The notes under the pieces were generated by a model that searched no databases, was not told where the DNA came from, and saw nothing but the letters and a program-made list of their open reading frames with translations. This document shows positions 42,328-51,797 of a stretch of 62,023 nt of DNA, piece after piece. The stretch is from Bacteroidota bacterium (GTDB taxonomy: Bacteria > Bacteroidota > Bacteroidia > Sphingobacteriales > Sphingobacteriaceae): NCBI GenBank assembly GCA_018828585.1, contig JAHJVW010000093.1:1-62023 (forward strand). Direction: 5' to 3'. Position numbers and translations under genes: made by a program. The stretch's first letter is position 1; the number at the start of each line of letters is the position of its first letter.

Positions 42328-43299
42328 TTATTTCTCTTTTAGAATTAACTTTCTCCAGAAATCTTGCATAAAGCCAAAGCCATAGGCAGTTAACTGGATC
42401 AACGATGCAAATATGCTTAAAAATGCAACTTTAAGCGATTTATTTTTCGACCATGAGTCAAAAAATATCAACATTACGTAAATGATGAAAAAGAAATTAC
42501 AAAGTGGTGCAATGACAGGCAGAAATATGTTTGATAGGAGCGTAAACAATAAAAATAAGGTAAATAATGCAGGAAAGAAGTGAACTGCTTTTAATGTTTT
42601 CGGAAAAAAGGTGGCGATATTAATCCTCGCTCTACCAAAAAAATGTAATTGTTTCCAAAATTGTTGAAAGCTTGTCCTCCTTTTATGATAAACTTTAGCA
42701 TTAGGAATTAAACCGATTTTAAATCCTGCTTCATGTATTCTAATAGAATATTCGATGTCTTCTCCTAATCGGGTAATGATAAAACCACCCAATTTCTCCC
42801 AAACTTTTCGTGAAATCCCCATATTAAAACTACGAGGATGGAATTGTCCACCAGCATTTTTCGATTTCCCTCTAATACCTCCAGTGGTAAAAACCGATGT
42901 CATACTGTAACTAATGGCCCTTTGGATGGGAGTAAAGCTTTCATGTGCATCATCAGGTCCGCCAAAAGCATCCAAATCATGTTCAAATAAATAGTTTTTT
43001 ACGTTTTCGAGATAATTTTCTGGAATGAGACAATCCGAATCGAAAATGATAAAATAATCTCCTTTTGCTTTTTCAAATCCAAAATTACGGGCAAACCCTT
43101 GTCCCTCATTCAGCTTAAAAAAATATTTTATATCAAGCTTATTATGGTAAGAATTTACGATTTCTTTTGCATCTAATTTAGAACCATCTTCTACAATGAT
43201 GACTTCAAAAGCAGTATAAGTTTGATTCTCCAACGTATCTAAAAGCTCCTTAATTTCTTGAGGGCGATTATAAAGCGGAATAATAATGGAGAAAAACAT
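42328..43299 (-). CDS. Glycosyltransferase family 2
   Basis: A 323-residue GT-A enzyme. The donor site starts FFSIIIPLYNRPQEIKELLDTL, with the EDGS and DSDCLIPENYL (DxD-type) motifs, then GGPDDAHE and GGFIITRLGEDIEYSIRIHEAG carrying the catalytic ED. Two or three C-terminal hydrophobic helices (about 235-310) anchor it in the membrane. It probably transfers a sugar during surface glycan or lipid-linked glycan synthesis. The next gene upstream on the same strand is a second GT2, after an 86-base gap. Confidence 0.88.
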   Translation of the reverse strand: MFFSIIIPLYNRPQEIKELLDTLENQTYTAFEVIIVEDGSKLDAKEIVNSYHNKLDIKYFFKLNEGQGFARNFGFEKAKGDYFIIFDSDCLIPENYLENVKNYLFEHDLDAFGGPDDAHESFTPIQRAISYSMTSVFTTGGIRGKSKNAGGQFHPRSFNMGISRKVWEKLGGFIITRLGEDIEYSIRIHEAGFKIGLIPNAKVYHKRRTSFQQFWKQLHFFGRARINIATFFPKTLKAVHFFPALFTLFLLFTLLSNIFLPVIAPLCNFFFIIYVMLIFFDSWSKNKSLKVAFLSIFASLIQLTAYGFGFMQDFWRKLILKEK

Positions 43300-43385
43300 G
43301 GTCGATTTGAAGATATTTTGATTTGATGATTTGAAAATTATATATAGACTGAAAACTATTAACTCTCTCTAACCCAAACTTATCA

Positions 43386-44339
43386 TTAAATCTCTTTTTC
43401 AATTTGGTAATGATTTCTATTAGATGAACTTCTTGAAACCAGTTCGGCAACAAAACCTGTTAAAAATAACTGAGAACCTAAAATAACAGCAACTAAAGCA
43501 ATGTAAAATAAAGGCTGGTCGGTTACTTCTCTTTGAATTTTAATATGATTAGCAATATCGTATAGCTTTTCGCCGATAATCCAAAGAGCCATCACAGTTC
43601 CTAAAAGGAAGCTTAACACCCCCATAGATCCGAAAAAGTGCATGGGTCTTTTTCCGAATTTTCCAACAAAGAAAATGGATAATAAATCTAGAAAACCATT
43701 GATAAATCGGCTGAAGCCAAATTTAGTTGTTCCGTATTTTCTAGCTCGATGTTCTACCACTTGCTCCTCAATTTTGTTGAAACCAGCCCATTTAGCAATT
43801 ACTGGAATGTAACGGTGCATTTCGCCATAAACTTCAATGTTTTTGACTACTTCTTTTCGGTAAGCTTTTAAACCACAATTGAAATCATGAAGAGTGTGAA
43901 TGCCCGACATACTTCTGGTTGCGGCATTGAAGAATTTGGTAGGAATGGTTTTGGTAAGGGGATCGAAACGCTTCTTTTTCCAGCCAGAAATCAAGTCTAG
44001 TTTTTCTTCTTTGATTCTTCTATACAATTCTGGAATTTCATCAGGTGAATCCTGTAAATCGGCATCCATAGTAATGATTACATCCCCATTTGCAGCAGCA
44101 AAGCCTACATTTAAAGCAGCTGATTTACCATAATTCCTTCTAAATTTAATCCCTTTTATGGCGGAGTCTTTTTCTTTGAGTTCTTCTATTTTGTTCCAGC
44201 TGCCATCATGACTACCATCATCCACTAAAATCACTTCGTAAGAAAATTGATGTTGATGCATCACATTTTTTATCCAAGCGGTTAACTCGGGTAAAGACTC
44301 AACTTCATTATATGCGGGTACAACAACAGAAATATCCAT
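43386..44339 (-). CDS. Glycosyltransferase family 2, dolichol-phosphate mannosyltransferase-like
   Basis: A 317-residue GT2 enzyme of the DPM1/GtrB/ArnC type. SVVVPAYNEVESLPEL, VDDGSHDGSWNKIEEL, RNYGKSAALNVGFAAANGDVI and MDADLQDSPDEI are diagnostic. Two transmembrane helices at about 230-255 and 265-290 follow. Members move a sugar from a nucleotide to polyprenyl phosphate. It pairs with the GT2 downstream. Confidence 0.9.
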   Translation of the reverse strand: MDISVVVPAYNEVESLPELTAWIKNVMHQHQFSYEVILVDDGSHDGSWNKIEELKEKDSAIKGIKFRRNYGKSAALNVGFAAANGDVIITMDADLQDSPDEIPELYRRIKEEKLDLISGWKKKRFDPLTKTIPTKFFNAATRSMSGIHTLHDFNCGLKAYRKEVVKNIEVYGEMHRYIPVIAKWAGFNKIEEQVVEHRARKYGTTKFGFSRFINGFLDLLSIFFVGKFGKRPMHFFGSMGVLSFLLGTVMALWIIGEKLYDIANHIKIQREVTDQPLFYIALVAVILGSQLFLTGFVAELVSRSSSNRNHYQIEKEI

Positions 44340-44397
44340 TTTTTAAGCTAAATGCCCCAAGCTAAAAATCTAAAGGCTCATGTTTGATTTCAATAAA

Positions 44398-44428
44398 AAA
44401 ACGCTTTATGTTAAACATTAAGCGTTTT
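44398..44428 (-). terminator. Intrinsic terminator after the DUF4199 gene
   Basis: AAAACGCTT pairs with AAGCGTTTT around a 13-base loop. Read on the minus strand the stem is followed by a run of T residues. It lies 34 bases after the stop of the DUF4199 gene. Confidence 0.75.
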
Positions 44429-44461
44429 AAATAAATTGAACTGGTCAAATATAAATTATTT

Positions 44462-45022
44462 TTATGATTCAACTTCTTCTGCTGGAGCGAACATTGGAGG
44501 ACTCTTTTTAAAAATGGCCGCAAAAATCAATGACATCACAAAACCAACTAAAATGGCAATCCCTAAACTTTTCAAGAAATCCAATATGTCTGGTTGAAAT
44601 TGAGTTTTTAAACTTTTCTCTACTTGAGTGATCGCTTCGTCAACTTTATCTTGGCTCATGCCCATTTTTTCGTAAGTAGCAGTTAATCCTTCCGTAACAA
44701 AACCAACAATTTTATCATAAGCATTTGGCTCTATAAATTTGTAAAAAATGAAAGTAAAAATAGCTGAACCTGCATTTGCGATAAATGACATTAAAAATAT
44801 ACCTTTTAAAGCATCTTTAAATAACCAAAAACCACCAATCTTTTTTCTTAAATCTATTGTTAACAAGACATAGATAATCAAAAGAATAGCCCAAATCCCA
44901 ATTCCAGTCGCAAATGAACCAAATAAGGATGGCATAGCATAATACATGATTACTTGAATTGCAATACTAATGATGGCAATAATTACGCCATTGTTAATCG
45001 CATTTTTGTTTAAATTCTCCAT
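44462..45022 (-). CDS. DUF4199 domain membrane protein
   Basis: A 186-residue membrane protein with four hydrophobic helices (about 10-30, 35-55, 75-98, 150-172) and a soluble loop between the third and fourth. The pattern NGVIIAIISIAIQVIMYY, LLTIDLRKKIGGFWLFKDALKGIF fits the Bacteroidetes DUF4199 family, whose function is unknown. It is the last gene of a run with the acidic protein at 45048 and the dihydroorotase-like gene. Confidence 0.8.
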   Translation of the reverse strand: MENLNKNAINNGVIIAIISIAIQVIMYYAMPSLFGSFATGIGIWAILLIIYVLLTIDLRKKIGGFWLFKDALKGIFLMSFIANAGSAIFTFIFYKFIEPNAYDKIVGFVTEGLTATYEKMGMSQDKVDEAITQVEKSLKTQFQPDILDFLKSLGIAILVGFVMSLIFAAIFKKSPPMFAPAEEVES

Positions 45023-45047
45023 TTTATTTTAAGGTTTGATTAATCTT

Positions 45048-45716
45048 TTATTTTTGAAAACCCAGAATCATTTCTAGAACTGCGGTATCAAAAGCAGCAT
45101 CTTCACTTAATTCTTGGAATTTCTTTAAATATTCTTTGGATGGTTTTGTATCAAAAAAGAAAGCCATTAACGGATAAAAAATCTCCCTCATTTCTGATTC
45201 AGGATCTAAACTGTTAGAAACTCGAGCAATTTCTTCTAAACTACTTTCCATTAAAATCTGATTAGAAATAACATCCTCGTAAATGCGATGTTCATCTTGA
45301 AATTCATCCTCCTCAACTAATAAAAACTCTTTTAAATAATCATCTAAAGAAGGCTCAATTTCTTCGTCTTCACATTCTTTTAGGTATAAAAGTAGATTTA
45401 AGAGTTCGGTTCCTCGGTCTAAGGTTTCTTCTTCAATTTTCTCCCACTCTGGCGAATCCAAATAGTCCTCATCTAGTTTCTTGGTATCTTCTGCAAAGAA
45501 ATTAATCAATAAAAGATCAAAAGCCAATTCTCTGATGGGGTCCAACTGAGGGAAATCATCGAAAACCTGATCCAATGATAAAACTTTGCTCATAAAATCC
45601 TCATCGCCATTAAAAATGGGAGTAACTTTATTGAAAGCAGCTTGCCCGGAGACATTTTCTAAAGCCGAAAATGTGTTAAATAAGTTATCTAGTGCGTGTT
45701 GTACTTTCTCGTCCAT
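45048..45716 (-). CDS. Conserved acidic helical protein, unknown function
   Basis: A 222-residue, strongly acidic and predicted helical protein (DEEIEPSLDDYLKEFLLVEE is representative), without signal peptide or membrane helix. I recall homologues next to dihydroorotase-like genes in Bacteroidetes but no function. It lies 9 bases after the dihydroorotase-like gene and 25 before the DUF4199 gene, so the three are probably cotranscribed. Confidence 0.6.
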   Translation of the reverse strand: MDEKVQHALDNLFNTFSALENVSGQAAFNKVTPIFNGDEDFMSKVLSLDQVFDDFPQLDPIRELAFDLLLINFFAEDTKKLDEDYLDSPEWEKIEEETLDRGTELLNLLLYLKECEDEEIEPSLDDYLKEFLLVEEDEFQDEHRIYEDVISNQILMESSLEEIARVSNSLDPESEMREIFYPLMAFFFDTKPSKEYLKKFQELSEDAAFDTAVLEMILGFQK

Positions 45717-45725
45717 GTTTTCTGT

Positions 45726-46985
45726 TTAATTAGATGCGTAAACTTGATGATTATTACAAGTTAGCCAAACTTTTCCATTTAATGTTTGATTTAAGAAAGG
45801 AGTATTGGCTGATTTAGAGAAATTACTGTCCTCATTGTAAAGCCATTCACTCTTATCAAACAATACTAAATTGGCAATTTCTCCTTCTTTCAATTCTGGT
45901 ATTGCTAGTCCTAAAATTTTTCGTGGTGCGATGGAAAGTTTAGTGACGATCTCTTCGGCGGTGAAGCCAGCTTTAAAAAGTAATGGTAAAACAGTTTGCA
46001 GACCAATGATTCCATATTTGGCAATCTCAAACTCCACTTCTTTAAATTCAATTTCCTGGGGGGCGTGTTGTGATACAACCGCGTCAATAATCCCTTCTTT
46101 CAATCCTTTTCTCAGTGCTTCAACATCTGTTTTGGTACGTAGCGGTGGTTTTACTTTATAATTGCTGTCAAAATCTGCTACTGCTTCATCGGTTAAAACT
46201 AAATGATGGGCGGCCACATCACACGTTACTTTAGTGCCTTTTCTCTTTGCTGCTTTAATGAGTTCCACAGCATGAGCTGTAGAAATGGTAGAAAAATGAA
46301 CTTTAGACTCGGTATAAGCGGCAAGATATAAATCCCTCACTACCATTAACTCTTCGGCTAAATTCGGTATTCCTTTCATTCCTAGTAATGTACTCATGGC
46401 ACCTTCATTCATTTTTGCTTTGCCAGAAATCGATTGGTCATCAGGATAAGAAAGTACCAATCCATCAAATCCTTTGGCGTATAATAAAGCCCGCTCCATT
46501 AAGCCAGCATCTTGCACAGGTTGGTCACCATCTGTAAAAGCTATCGCTCCGGATTGCGTCATATCGAACATTTCGGACAGATCTTTACCTTCTCTTTTTT
46601 GTGAAATCGTCCCGTAAGGGAAAATGTCCACTAAATTTCCTTTTGCTTTATTGATCATGTACTCGACCTGCGATTTAGAGTCTGTTGTTGGTTGGTTATG
46701 TGGCATCACTGCTAAACCAGTAAATCCTCCGGCCATTGCGGCTTTGGTACCCGTCTCGAAATCTTCTTTAGTTTCTAAACCTGGTTCTCCTAAACTTACA
46801 TTTAAATCAAAAAAACCGGGCGCCAAAAACTTTCCTTTTCCGTCAAAATTTTTTCCGTCGAAAGAAATATTCGAAGCTATTTTTGTAATTTTTCCTTTCT
46901 CAATTAATACATCCATCACCTTTAAATGATGAGGAGATTGTGGATGAACAATTGTACAAGATTTGATGAGTAGGGTTGAAGACAT
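45726..46985 (-). CDS. Dihydroorotase-like amidohydrolase lacking canonical metal ligands
   Basis: A 419-residue protein with the full class I dihydroorotase layout: GFFDLNVSLGEPGLETKEDF, AMAGGFTGLAVMPHNQPTTDS, PYGTISQKREGKDL and YKVKPPLRT. The metal-binding residues are changed: the HxH after strand 1 is Asn62-x-Ser64, the usual His in the fourth block is Tyr (LSYPDD), and the catalytic DHAPH is QHAPQ. It therefore probably does not hydrolyse dihydroorotate by the normal mechanism. Non-catalytic DHOase-like subunits are known to assemble with aspartate transcarbamoylase; a structural role of that kind is possible. A functional pyrC should exist elsewhere. Confidence 0.82.
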   Translation of the reverse strand: MSSTLLIKSCTIVHPQSPHHLKVMDVLIEKGKITKIASNISFDGKNFDGKGKFLAPGFFDLNVSLGEPGLETKEDFETGTKAAMAGGFTGLAVMPHNQPTTDSKSQVEYMINKAKGNLVDIFPYGTISQKREGKDLSEMFDMTQSGAIAFTDGDQPVQDAGLMERALLYAKGFDGLVLSYPDDQSISGKAKMNEGAMSTLLGMKGIPNLAEELMVVRDLYLAAYTESKVHFSTISTAHAVELIKAAKRKGTKVTCDVAAHHLVLTDEAVADFDSNYKVKPPLRTKTDVEALRKGLKEGIIDAVVSQHAPQEIEFKEVEFEIAKYGIIGLQTVLPLLFKAGFTAEEIVTKLSIAPRKILGLAIPELKEGEIANLVLFDKSEWLYNEDSNFSKSANTPFLNQTLNGKVWLTCNNHQVYASN

Positions 46986-46993
46986 TGTTAAGA

Positions 46994-49048
46994 TTAAGCA
47001 TTTAAGGGTTTAGAAATTGATTTCTTAAAAAACCTGATTAACAGAATTTCTGCTATTAAAAACATAATAGCCAAAATTAGGCAAACTTTCCATAAGGACG
47101 AACCTAAATCTGATTCTTTAATTTGTTGATTAAGTGGTGCAGCAGCTCCGTTGAATATATTTTTTTGTTTGATTCCTAAAGCAGTTTCAATTTCTTTATC
47201 ACTATAAAACTGCCTGTCTGATTCTTTTCTGCTCTCGTTAAAAGCAATTTTATCAATGATTTTATTTTGATAAATCACATCGTAAAACCCCGCACTTTTA
47301 ATTTGATCGGCAAAGTAAAGGACTGCACCTGCTGGGCTTTGACGCCACTCGGGTATGATTTCGCTTTGCTTATTTTTTATTTTGATGATTTCATTCTCAG
47401 GAAGATTTAAGCCTTTTAAATCAATGTTGTTATTTTGCCCTAAAGTGTAAAAGAGCGATTTTTCCTGCCTCCCCGAAAAAGCCATCTTAAAAAGTATGGG
47501 TAAAAAAAGTGCATGTCGGCTAAAATTAGATAGGTCATTTTCAAGAGGCATCCAACTGATAAAAATGTTGCCTTTTTTTGTTGGATATAAGCTCAATAAA
47601 GGTGAATTTCCTTCGCCATCCATCAAAACTTGCTTGGTTGTTTTGGTGAGGTTACTCGATTCGAAATATGCTGAACTCGCTGGTAAATCGGGGTTTTTTG
47701 GTAAGCGATCAAAGATATTTTTGAAAAACGGATGTTGAATATTTAAAGTTGTCGCTTTGATATCTTGCTTTTTTAAAGCCGTTGGATAATCGATACCGAA
47801 ACTCTGAAAAGCTTTTTGATAGCTATTTAAATCGGCATTGGCTGGAATAAAAACACTCAAATTCCCTCCCTTTTCTACATATAGTTTCAGTTGCTGAGCC
47901 AAACCATCAGAAATAGTTTTTAAGTTTTCTAAAACTAAGAGTTGTTCGGTATCTAATCCAGAATAGTTGATTTGGGATTCGTTAACTTCTTGGAACTTGA
48001 AGAAAGGGTCGGTTTGATAAGCGGCACTGAAATTTTTGAATGGGCTATTTTGATAAACACCTAAAATGGGCAGTGTACTCTTCACTTCAAAAACAAATTG
48101 CAATTGATCGTCAAAGGTAATAGGATAATCTTTTAATTGAATGTTGGCTTCTTGCCAGCCCGCATTTAATCCCGAAAACGCTAAAGTATCTAAAACTTCT
48201 TTTTGAGCATCAATATCTAAATTTGCTAAAGCTTTTTGTGCTCCGTTTATCTTGAGCTGGATTGGAATTTGCTTTACTTGTTTATCAGAATGGTTACTGA
48301 CTTTATAAACCAAGCTTTCATTTGCTTGCGGCTGATGGATTGGAGAAAGAAAATAAACCGTATCTATCGAAATATTTGGAAGCTCGTTTGCGATTAACTG
48401 AACCACGTTAAGTTGAATGCTGGTGTCGATTTTTAATGTGTTTTTTAAGTCGCTTTGCTTTTGAAAATCGGATAATAAATAAGCGGCTCTTTTTACGCCT
48501 TGTTCTTTTAATAAAACTTCCTGCTGTCGGTTAACTAGGGTCTGATAATCTCTAGTCAAGGGAGAAATCTTGACATTCTCTAATTCATCTAACACTTCTT
48601 TTTTATCCAGTAAACGTTGTTGTTTGCCTTCAAAATCATTGGTAATGAGCTGAAAACGATCATTCAAAGAATAAGCGTCAACTATTTCTTTGACCTTTCT
48701 TTTGCCTTCATCCAGCAAAGTGCCATTCTTATTTACCGCTTCCATAGAGTAAGAATTATCTAAATAAATACTGACTACGGCTTTTTTGAAGGCTTGCGCT
48801 GATGTTTTAGATTTGAGATAAGGTTGTGCAAAAGCCAATACTAAAAAGAAAATAGCCAACATTCGGCTGGCTAAAATTAAACGTTCCTTTAGTTGTTGTA
48901 CAGACGAGGTTTGTAATTCAACCTCTTTCAAAAAGGCCACATTGGTGAAATAAACTTTTTTGAATTTCCTGAAATTGAAGAGGTGGATGATCACCGGAAT
49001 GGCCATCAGTAACCACGCAAATAAGAACTCAGGAAAGAGAAAACCCAT
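46994..49048 (-). CDS. BatA/vWA-domain membrane protein
   Basis: A 684-residue protein. The N-terminal double-helix BatA region (FPEFLFAWLLMAIPVIIHLFNFRKFKKVYFTN) is followed by a second helix (about 58-76), a von Willebrand A-like domain with VSIYLDNSYSME (MIDAS-type DxSxS), a long beta-rich periplasmic region, and a C-terminal helix (about 660-680). Such proteins belong to the Bacteroidetes aerotolerance-type group and are of unknown function. The ATG at 49048 is preferred; the frame extends three codons upstream only to a TTG. It is directly upstream of the dihydroorotase-like gene (8-base gap). Confidence 0.85.
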   Translation of the reverse strand: MGFLFPEFLFAWLLMAIPVIIHLFNFRKFKKVYFTNVAFLKEVELQTSSVQQLKERLILASRMLAIFFLVLAFAQPYLKSKTSAQAFKKAVVSIYLDNSYSMEAVNKNGTLLDEGKRKVKEIVDAYSLNDRFQLITNDFEGKQQRLLDKKEVLDELENVKISPLTRDYQTLVNRQQEVLLKEQGVKRAAYLLSDFQKQSDLKNTLKIDTSIQLNVVQLIANELPNISIDTVYFLSPIHQPQANESLVYKVSNHSDKQVKQIPIQLKINGAQKALANLDIDAQKEVLDTLAFSGLNAGWQEANIQLKDYPITFDDQLQFVFEVKSTLPILGVYQNSPFKNFSAAYQTDPFFKFQEVNESQINYSGLDTEQLLVLENLKTISDGLAQQLKLYVEKGGNLSVFIPANADLNSYQKAFQSFGIDYPTALKKQDIKATTLNIQHPFFKNIFDRLPKNPDLPASSAYFESSNLTKTTKQVLMDGEGNSPLLSLYPTKKGNIFISWMPLENDLSNFSRHALFLPILFKMAFSGRQEKSLFYTLGQNNNIDLKGLNLPENEIIKIKNKQSEIIPEWRQSPAGAVLYFADQIKSAGFYDVIYQNKIIDKIAFNESRKESDRQFYSDKEIETALGIKQKNIFNGAAAPLNQQIKESDLGSSLWKVCLILAIMFLIAEILLIRFFKKSISKPLNA

Positions 49049-49280
49049 TGTTTTCAAATATAAAGAATTTTAGGGATTGAAATTAGCTAAACTAAAAAGT
49101 CTAAATAAATTTGATCGGTTTTACGCTAAGCCTAAACATCTTTAACTGAAAGAAAACAAATTTTTATAAAGGTTTAATTGTAAAGTTTTGAAATGATTAA
49201 AAAGTTTGAATAAAGAAAACAATAATAAATTTTGTTTAGTTACTTTGCATAAACTACCTAAAACCATAAATTCGATTTAG

Positions 49281-51056
49281 ATGATAAATGATTTTAATAA
49301 TCCACAAGTAAAGAATCTTCCAAAGCATTTAAGGCAATATATAGTTGATCAGCAGTACGAAAGATATACACCTATAGATCATTCTGTTTGGCGTTATGTG
49401 ATGCGCCAAAATTATAGCTACTTAAAGGATGTTGCTTATTATCCTTATATCAAAGGTTTGTCTAGAGCGGGTTTGAGCATCGAAAGTATTCCCGACTTAC
49501 AAACCATGAATGACAATTTGGGTAAAATTGGTTGGGGAGCGGTTACCGTTGACGGCTTTATTCCTCCAGTTGCTTTTATGGAATATCAGTCTTATCGGGT
49601 TTTGGTGATTGCTGCAGATATTCGTCAAATTCATCATATTGCTTATACGCCCGCTCCAGATATTATTCACGAATCGGCAGGGCATGCACCCATTATTGCA
49701 GATACGGATTACAATAACTACCTAAGTTATTTTGGTTCAATTGGCGCAAAGGCCATGTTTTCCTCTAAGGATCATGAGCTTTATGAAGCCATTCGAAGAC
49801 TTTCTATCCTAAAGGAAGATGCAAATGCGAGTTTAGCAGATATTAAAAAGGCGCAGAAAAAAGTAGAATTTTGTCAGGATAATTTGGGAGATCCTTCAGA
49901 AATGGCTTTACTCAGTCGTTTACACTGGTGGACGGTTGAATATGGCTTAATCGGGACACTTGAAAATCCTAAAATCTACGGTGCAGGTTTGCTTTCTTCT
50001 ATCGGCGAAAGCGTTAACTGCATGCAGGAAGGGGTAAAGAAATTACCGTATAATTTAGATACAGTAAATTATTCTTATGACATTACTAAAGAGCAACCTC
50101 AGCTTTTTGTGACGCCAACCTTCCAAAATTTAATTGATGTTTTAGAGGCTTTCGCCAATACCATGAGCTTTAGAAAAGGAGGCGCCGAAAGTGTGCTGAA
50201 AGCGATAGAATCTAAAAATCCCTGTACGGCAGTTTATTCTTCTGGTTTGCAAGTGACTGGTGTTTTTACAGATATCGGATTGAGTAAAAATGATGATTTG
50301 TTATTTATTAAAACTACAGGTCTATCAGCTTTAAGCCATCAAAATAAAACCTTGGTTGGCCATGGGAAAGAGGTCCATCAAGATGGATTCAGTTCTCCGG
50401 TTGGGAAATTGAAAAACTCGGCTAAAGCTTTGGAAAATTTTAATCAAGACGATTTAACAAATGCAGGCATCATTATCAATGAAAAAGTAAATCTTCATTT
50501 TGAAAGCGGCATCAGCATCAGCGGAAAAGTAAAGGGTATTTTAATTAAAGAAGAAAAGGTTTTACTCATCAGTTTTGAGGATTGTACCGCAAAAGGTGAT
50601 AACGGACAAATAATTTTCCAACCCGATTGGGGTGTTTATGACATGGCGGTAGGAGAAAAGATTGTTTCGGTTTTTTGTGGTGCTGCAGATAAAGATGCTT
50701 ATGAAGAAATTCCTCACGTATCAACCACTCAGACCATCAAATTAGAGTTTTCTGACAAGCAAAAAGCTTTACATCAGCTGTACCAAAAAGTAAGAGATTG
50801 CAGAGAAAATCAACAGCAATTGGCAGGTCTCCATCAGGTTTTTGAGGTCTTAAAAGATAAATTTAGAGACGATTGGTTGTGTGCTTTAGAAATTTTAGAG
50901 ATATTAGAGCAACATCAAGAGCAAGAAAGATTAAGTAAAGAAATCAGGATTTACTTACAGATGAAAGCGGCGGTTGAACCCGAGTTAAAGAAATTGATTA
51001 ACGATGGCTTGGCTTTAATTGCCAACCCTGTTACACAGTTAATTATACAAGAATAA
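49281..51056 (+). CDS. Aromatic amino acid hydroxylase (biopterin-dependent), extended form
   Basis: A 591-residue non-haem iron enzyme. The iron ligands are H130 and H135 in IIHESAGHAP and the Glu in HWWTVEYGLIG; YTPAPD precedes. The catalytic domain ends near residue 310, and the remaining 280 residues are beta-rich and then helical, far longer than the roughly 260-300-residue bacterial phenylalanine hydroxylases. It would hydroxylate phenylalanine (or tyrosine/tryptophan) with a pterin cofactor. The SDR gene starts three bases after it, so the two are coupled. Confidence 0.88.
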   Translation: MINDFNNPQVKNLPKHLRQYIVDQQYERYTPIDHSVWRYVMRQNYSYLKDVAYYPYIKGLSRAGLSIESIPDLQTMNDNLGKIGWGAVTVDGFIPPVAFMEYQSYRVLVIAADIRQIHHIAYTPAPDIIHESAGHAPIIADTDYNNYLSYFGSIGAKAMFSSKDHELYEAIRRLSILKEDANASLADIKKAQKKVEFCQDNLGDPSEMALLSRLHWWTVEYGLIGTLENPKIYGAGLLSSIGESVNCMQEGVKKLPYNLDTVNYSYDITKEQPQLFVTPTFQNLIDVLEAFANTMSFRKGGAESVLKAIESKNPCTAVYSSGLQVTGVFTDIGLSKNDDLLFIKTTGLSALSHQNKTLVGHGKEVHQDGFSSPVGKLKNSAKALENFNQDDLTNAGIIINEKVNLHFESGISISGKVKGILIKEEKVLLISFEDCTAKGDNGQIIFQPDWGVYDMAVGEKIVSVFCGAADKDAYEEIPHVSTTQTIKLEFSDKQKALHQLYQKVRDCRENQQQLAGLHQVFEVLKDKFRDDWLCALEILEILEQHQEQERLSKEIRIYLQMKAAVEPELKKLINDGLALIANPVTQLIIQE

Positions 51057-51059
51057 TTT

Positions 51060-51794
51060 ATGCAAACTACTTCATTAGAAGATCAACAAGTCCCACAAAA
51101 AGTAATTATCACTGGTGCCAGTAGCGGAATTGGTTTCGAGACTGCCATTGATTTGGCCGTTAAAGGTCATGAGGTAATCGCCCTTGCCCGTTCTAAAGAA
51201 AAGCTAGAGAACTTACAGAAAATTACTTTAAGCCTTCATCCCGATGCTAAAATATTTGCGATTGTTTTCGACATTTTAAATGATGACCTAACTGCCTTAA
51301 TAGATTTTGTAAAACAAGTTTGGGGGGATTTTAATATTTTAATTAATAATGCAGGAAAACTTATCAATAAGCCTTTTAAGGAAACGGGGGAGTTGGACAT
51401 GGTAGAAATGTTTCACATGAATGTGATGGGCCATTTTAGGATGATTAAGGCTTTAACGCCGTTGATGACAAAAAAATCCCATATCGTTAATATTGGCTCG
51501 ATGGGTGGTTATCAAGGAAGCGCTAAATTCCCAGGTTTGTCGGCATATTCTGCCAGTAAATCAGCTTTACACACATTGACAGAATGTTTGGCGCAAGAAC
51601 TGGTCGAAGATCAAATCAGCGTAAATTGCTTGGCTTTGGGCTCGGCACAAACAGAAATGTTAGAACAAGCTTTTCCGGGTTATCAATCCCCAGTACAGGC
51701 TTTTGAAATGGGACAATACATTGCCAGTTTTGCGTTAACAGGACATCGTTTTTTTAATGGAAAAATTTTGCCTGTTGCACTTTCAACACCATAA
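51060..51794 (+). CDS. Short-chain dehydrogenase/reductase
   Basis: A 244-residue SDR. The cofactor motif is TGASSGIG (18-25), followed by INNAGK (NNAG), the catalytic Ser in NIGSMGG and YSASKSALHTL (YxxxK). It lies three bases after the aromatic hydroxylase gene. The context suggests a pterin-reducing enzyme (sepiapterin or quinonoid dihydropterin reductase-like) that keeps the hydroxylase cofactor reduced. Sequence alone does not fix the substrate. Confidence 0.88.
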   Translation: MQTTSLEDQQVPQKVIITGASSGIGFETAIDLAVKGHEVIALARSKEKLENLQKITLSLHPDAKIFAIVFDILNDDLTALIDFVKQVWGDFNILINNAGKLINKPFKETGELDMVEMFHMNVMGHFRMIKALTPLMTKKSHIVNIGSMGGYQGSAKFPGLSAYSASKSALHTLTECLAQELVEDQISVNCLALGSAQTEMLEQAFPGYQSPVQAFEMGQYIASFALTGHRFFNGKILPVALSTP

Positions 51795-51797
51795 ATC

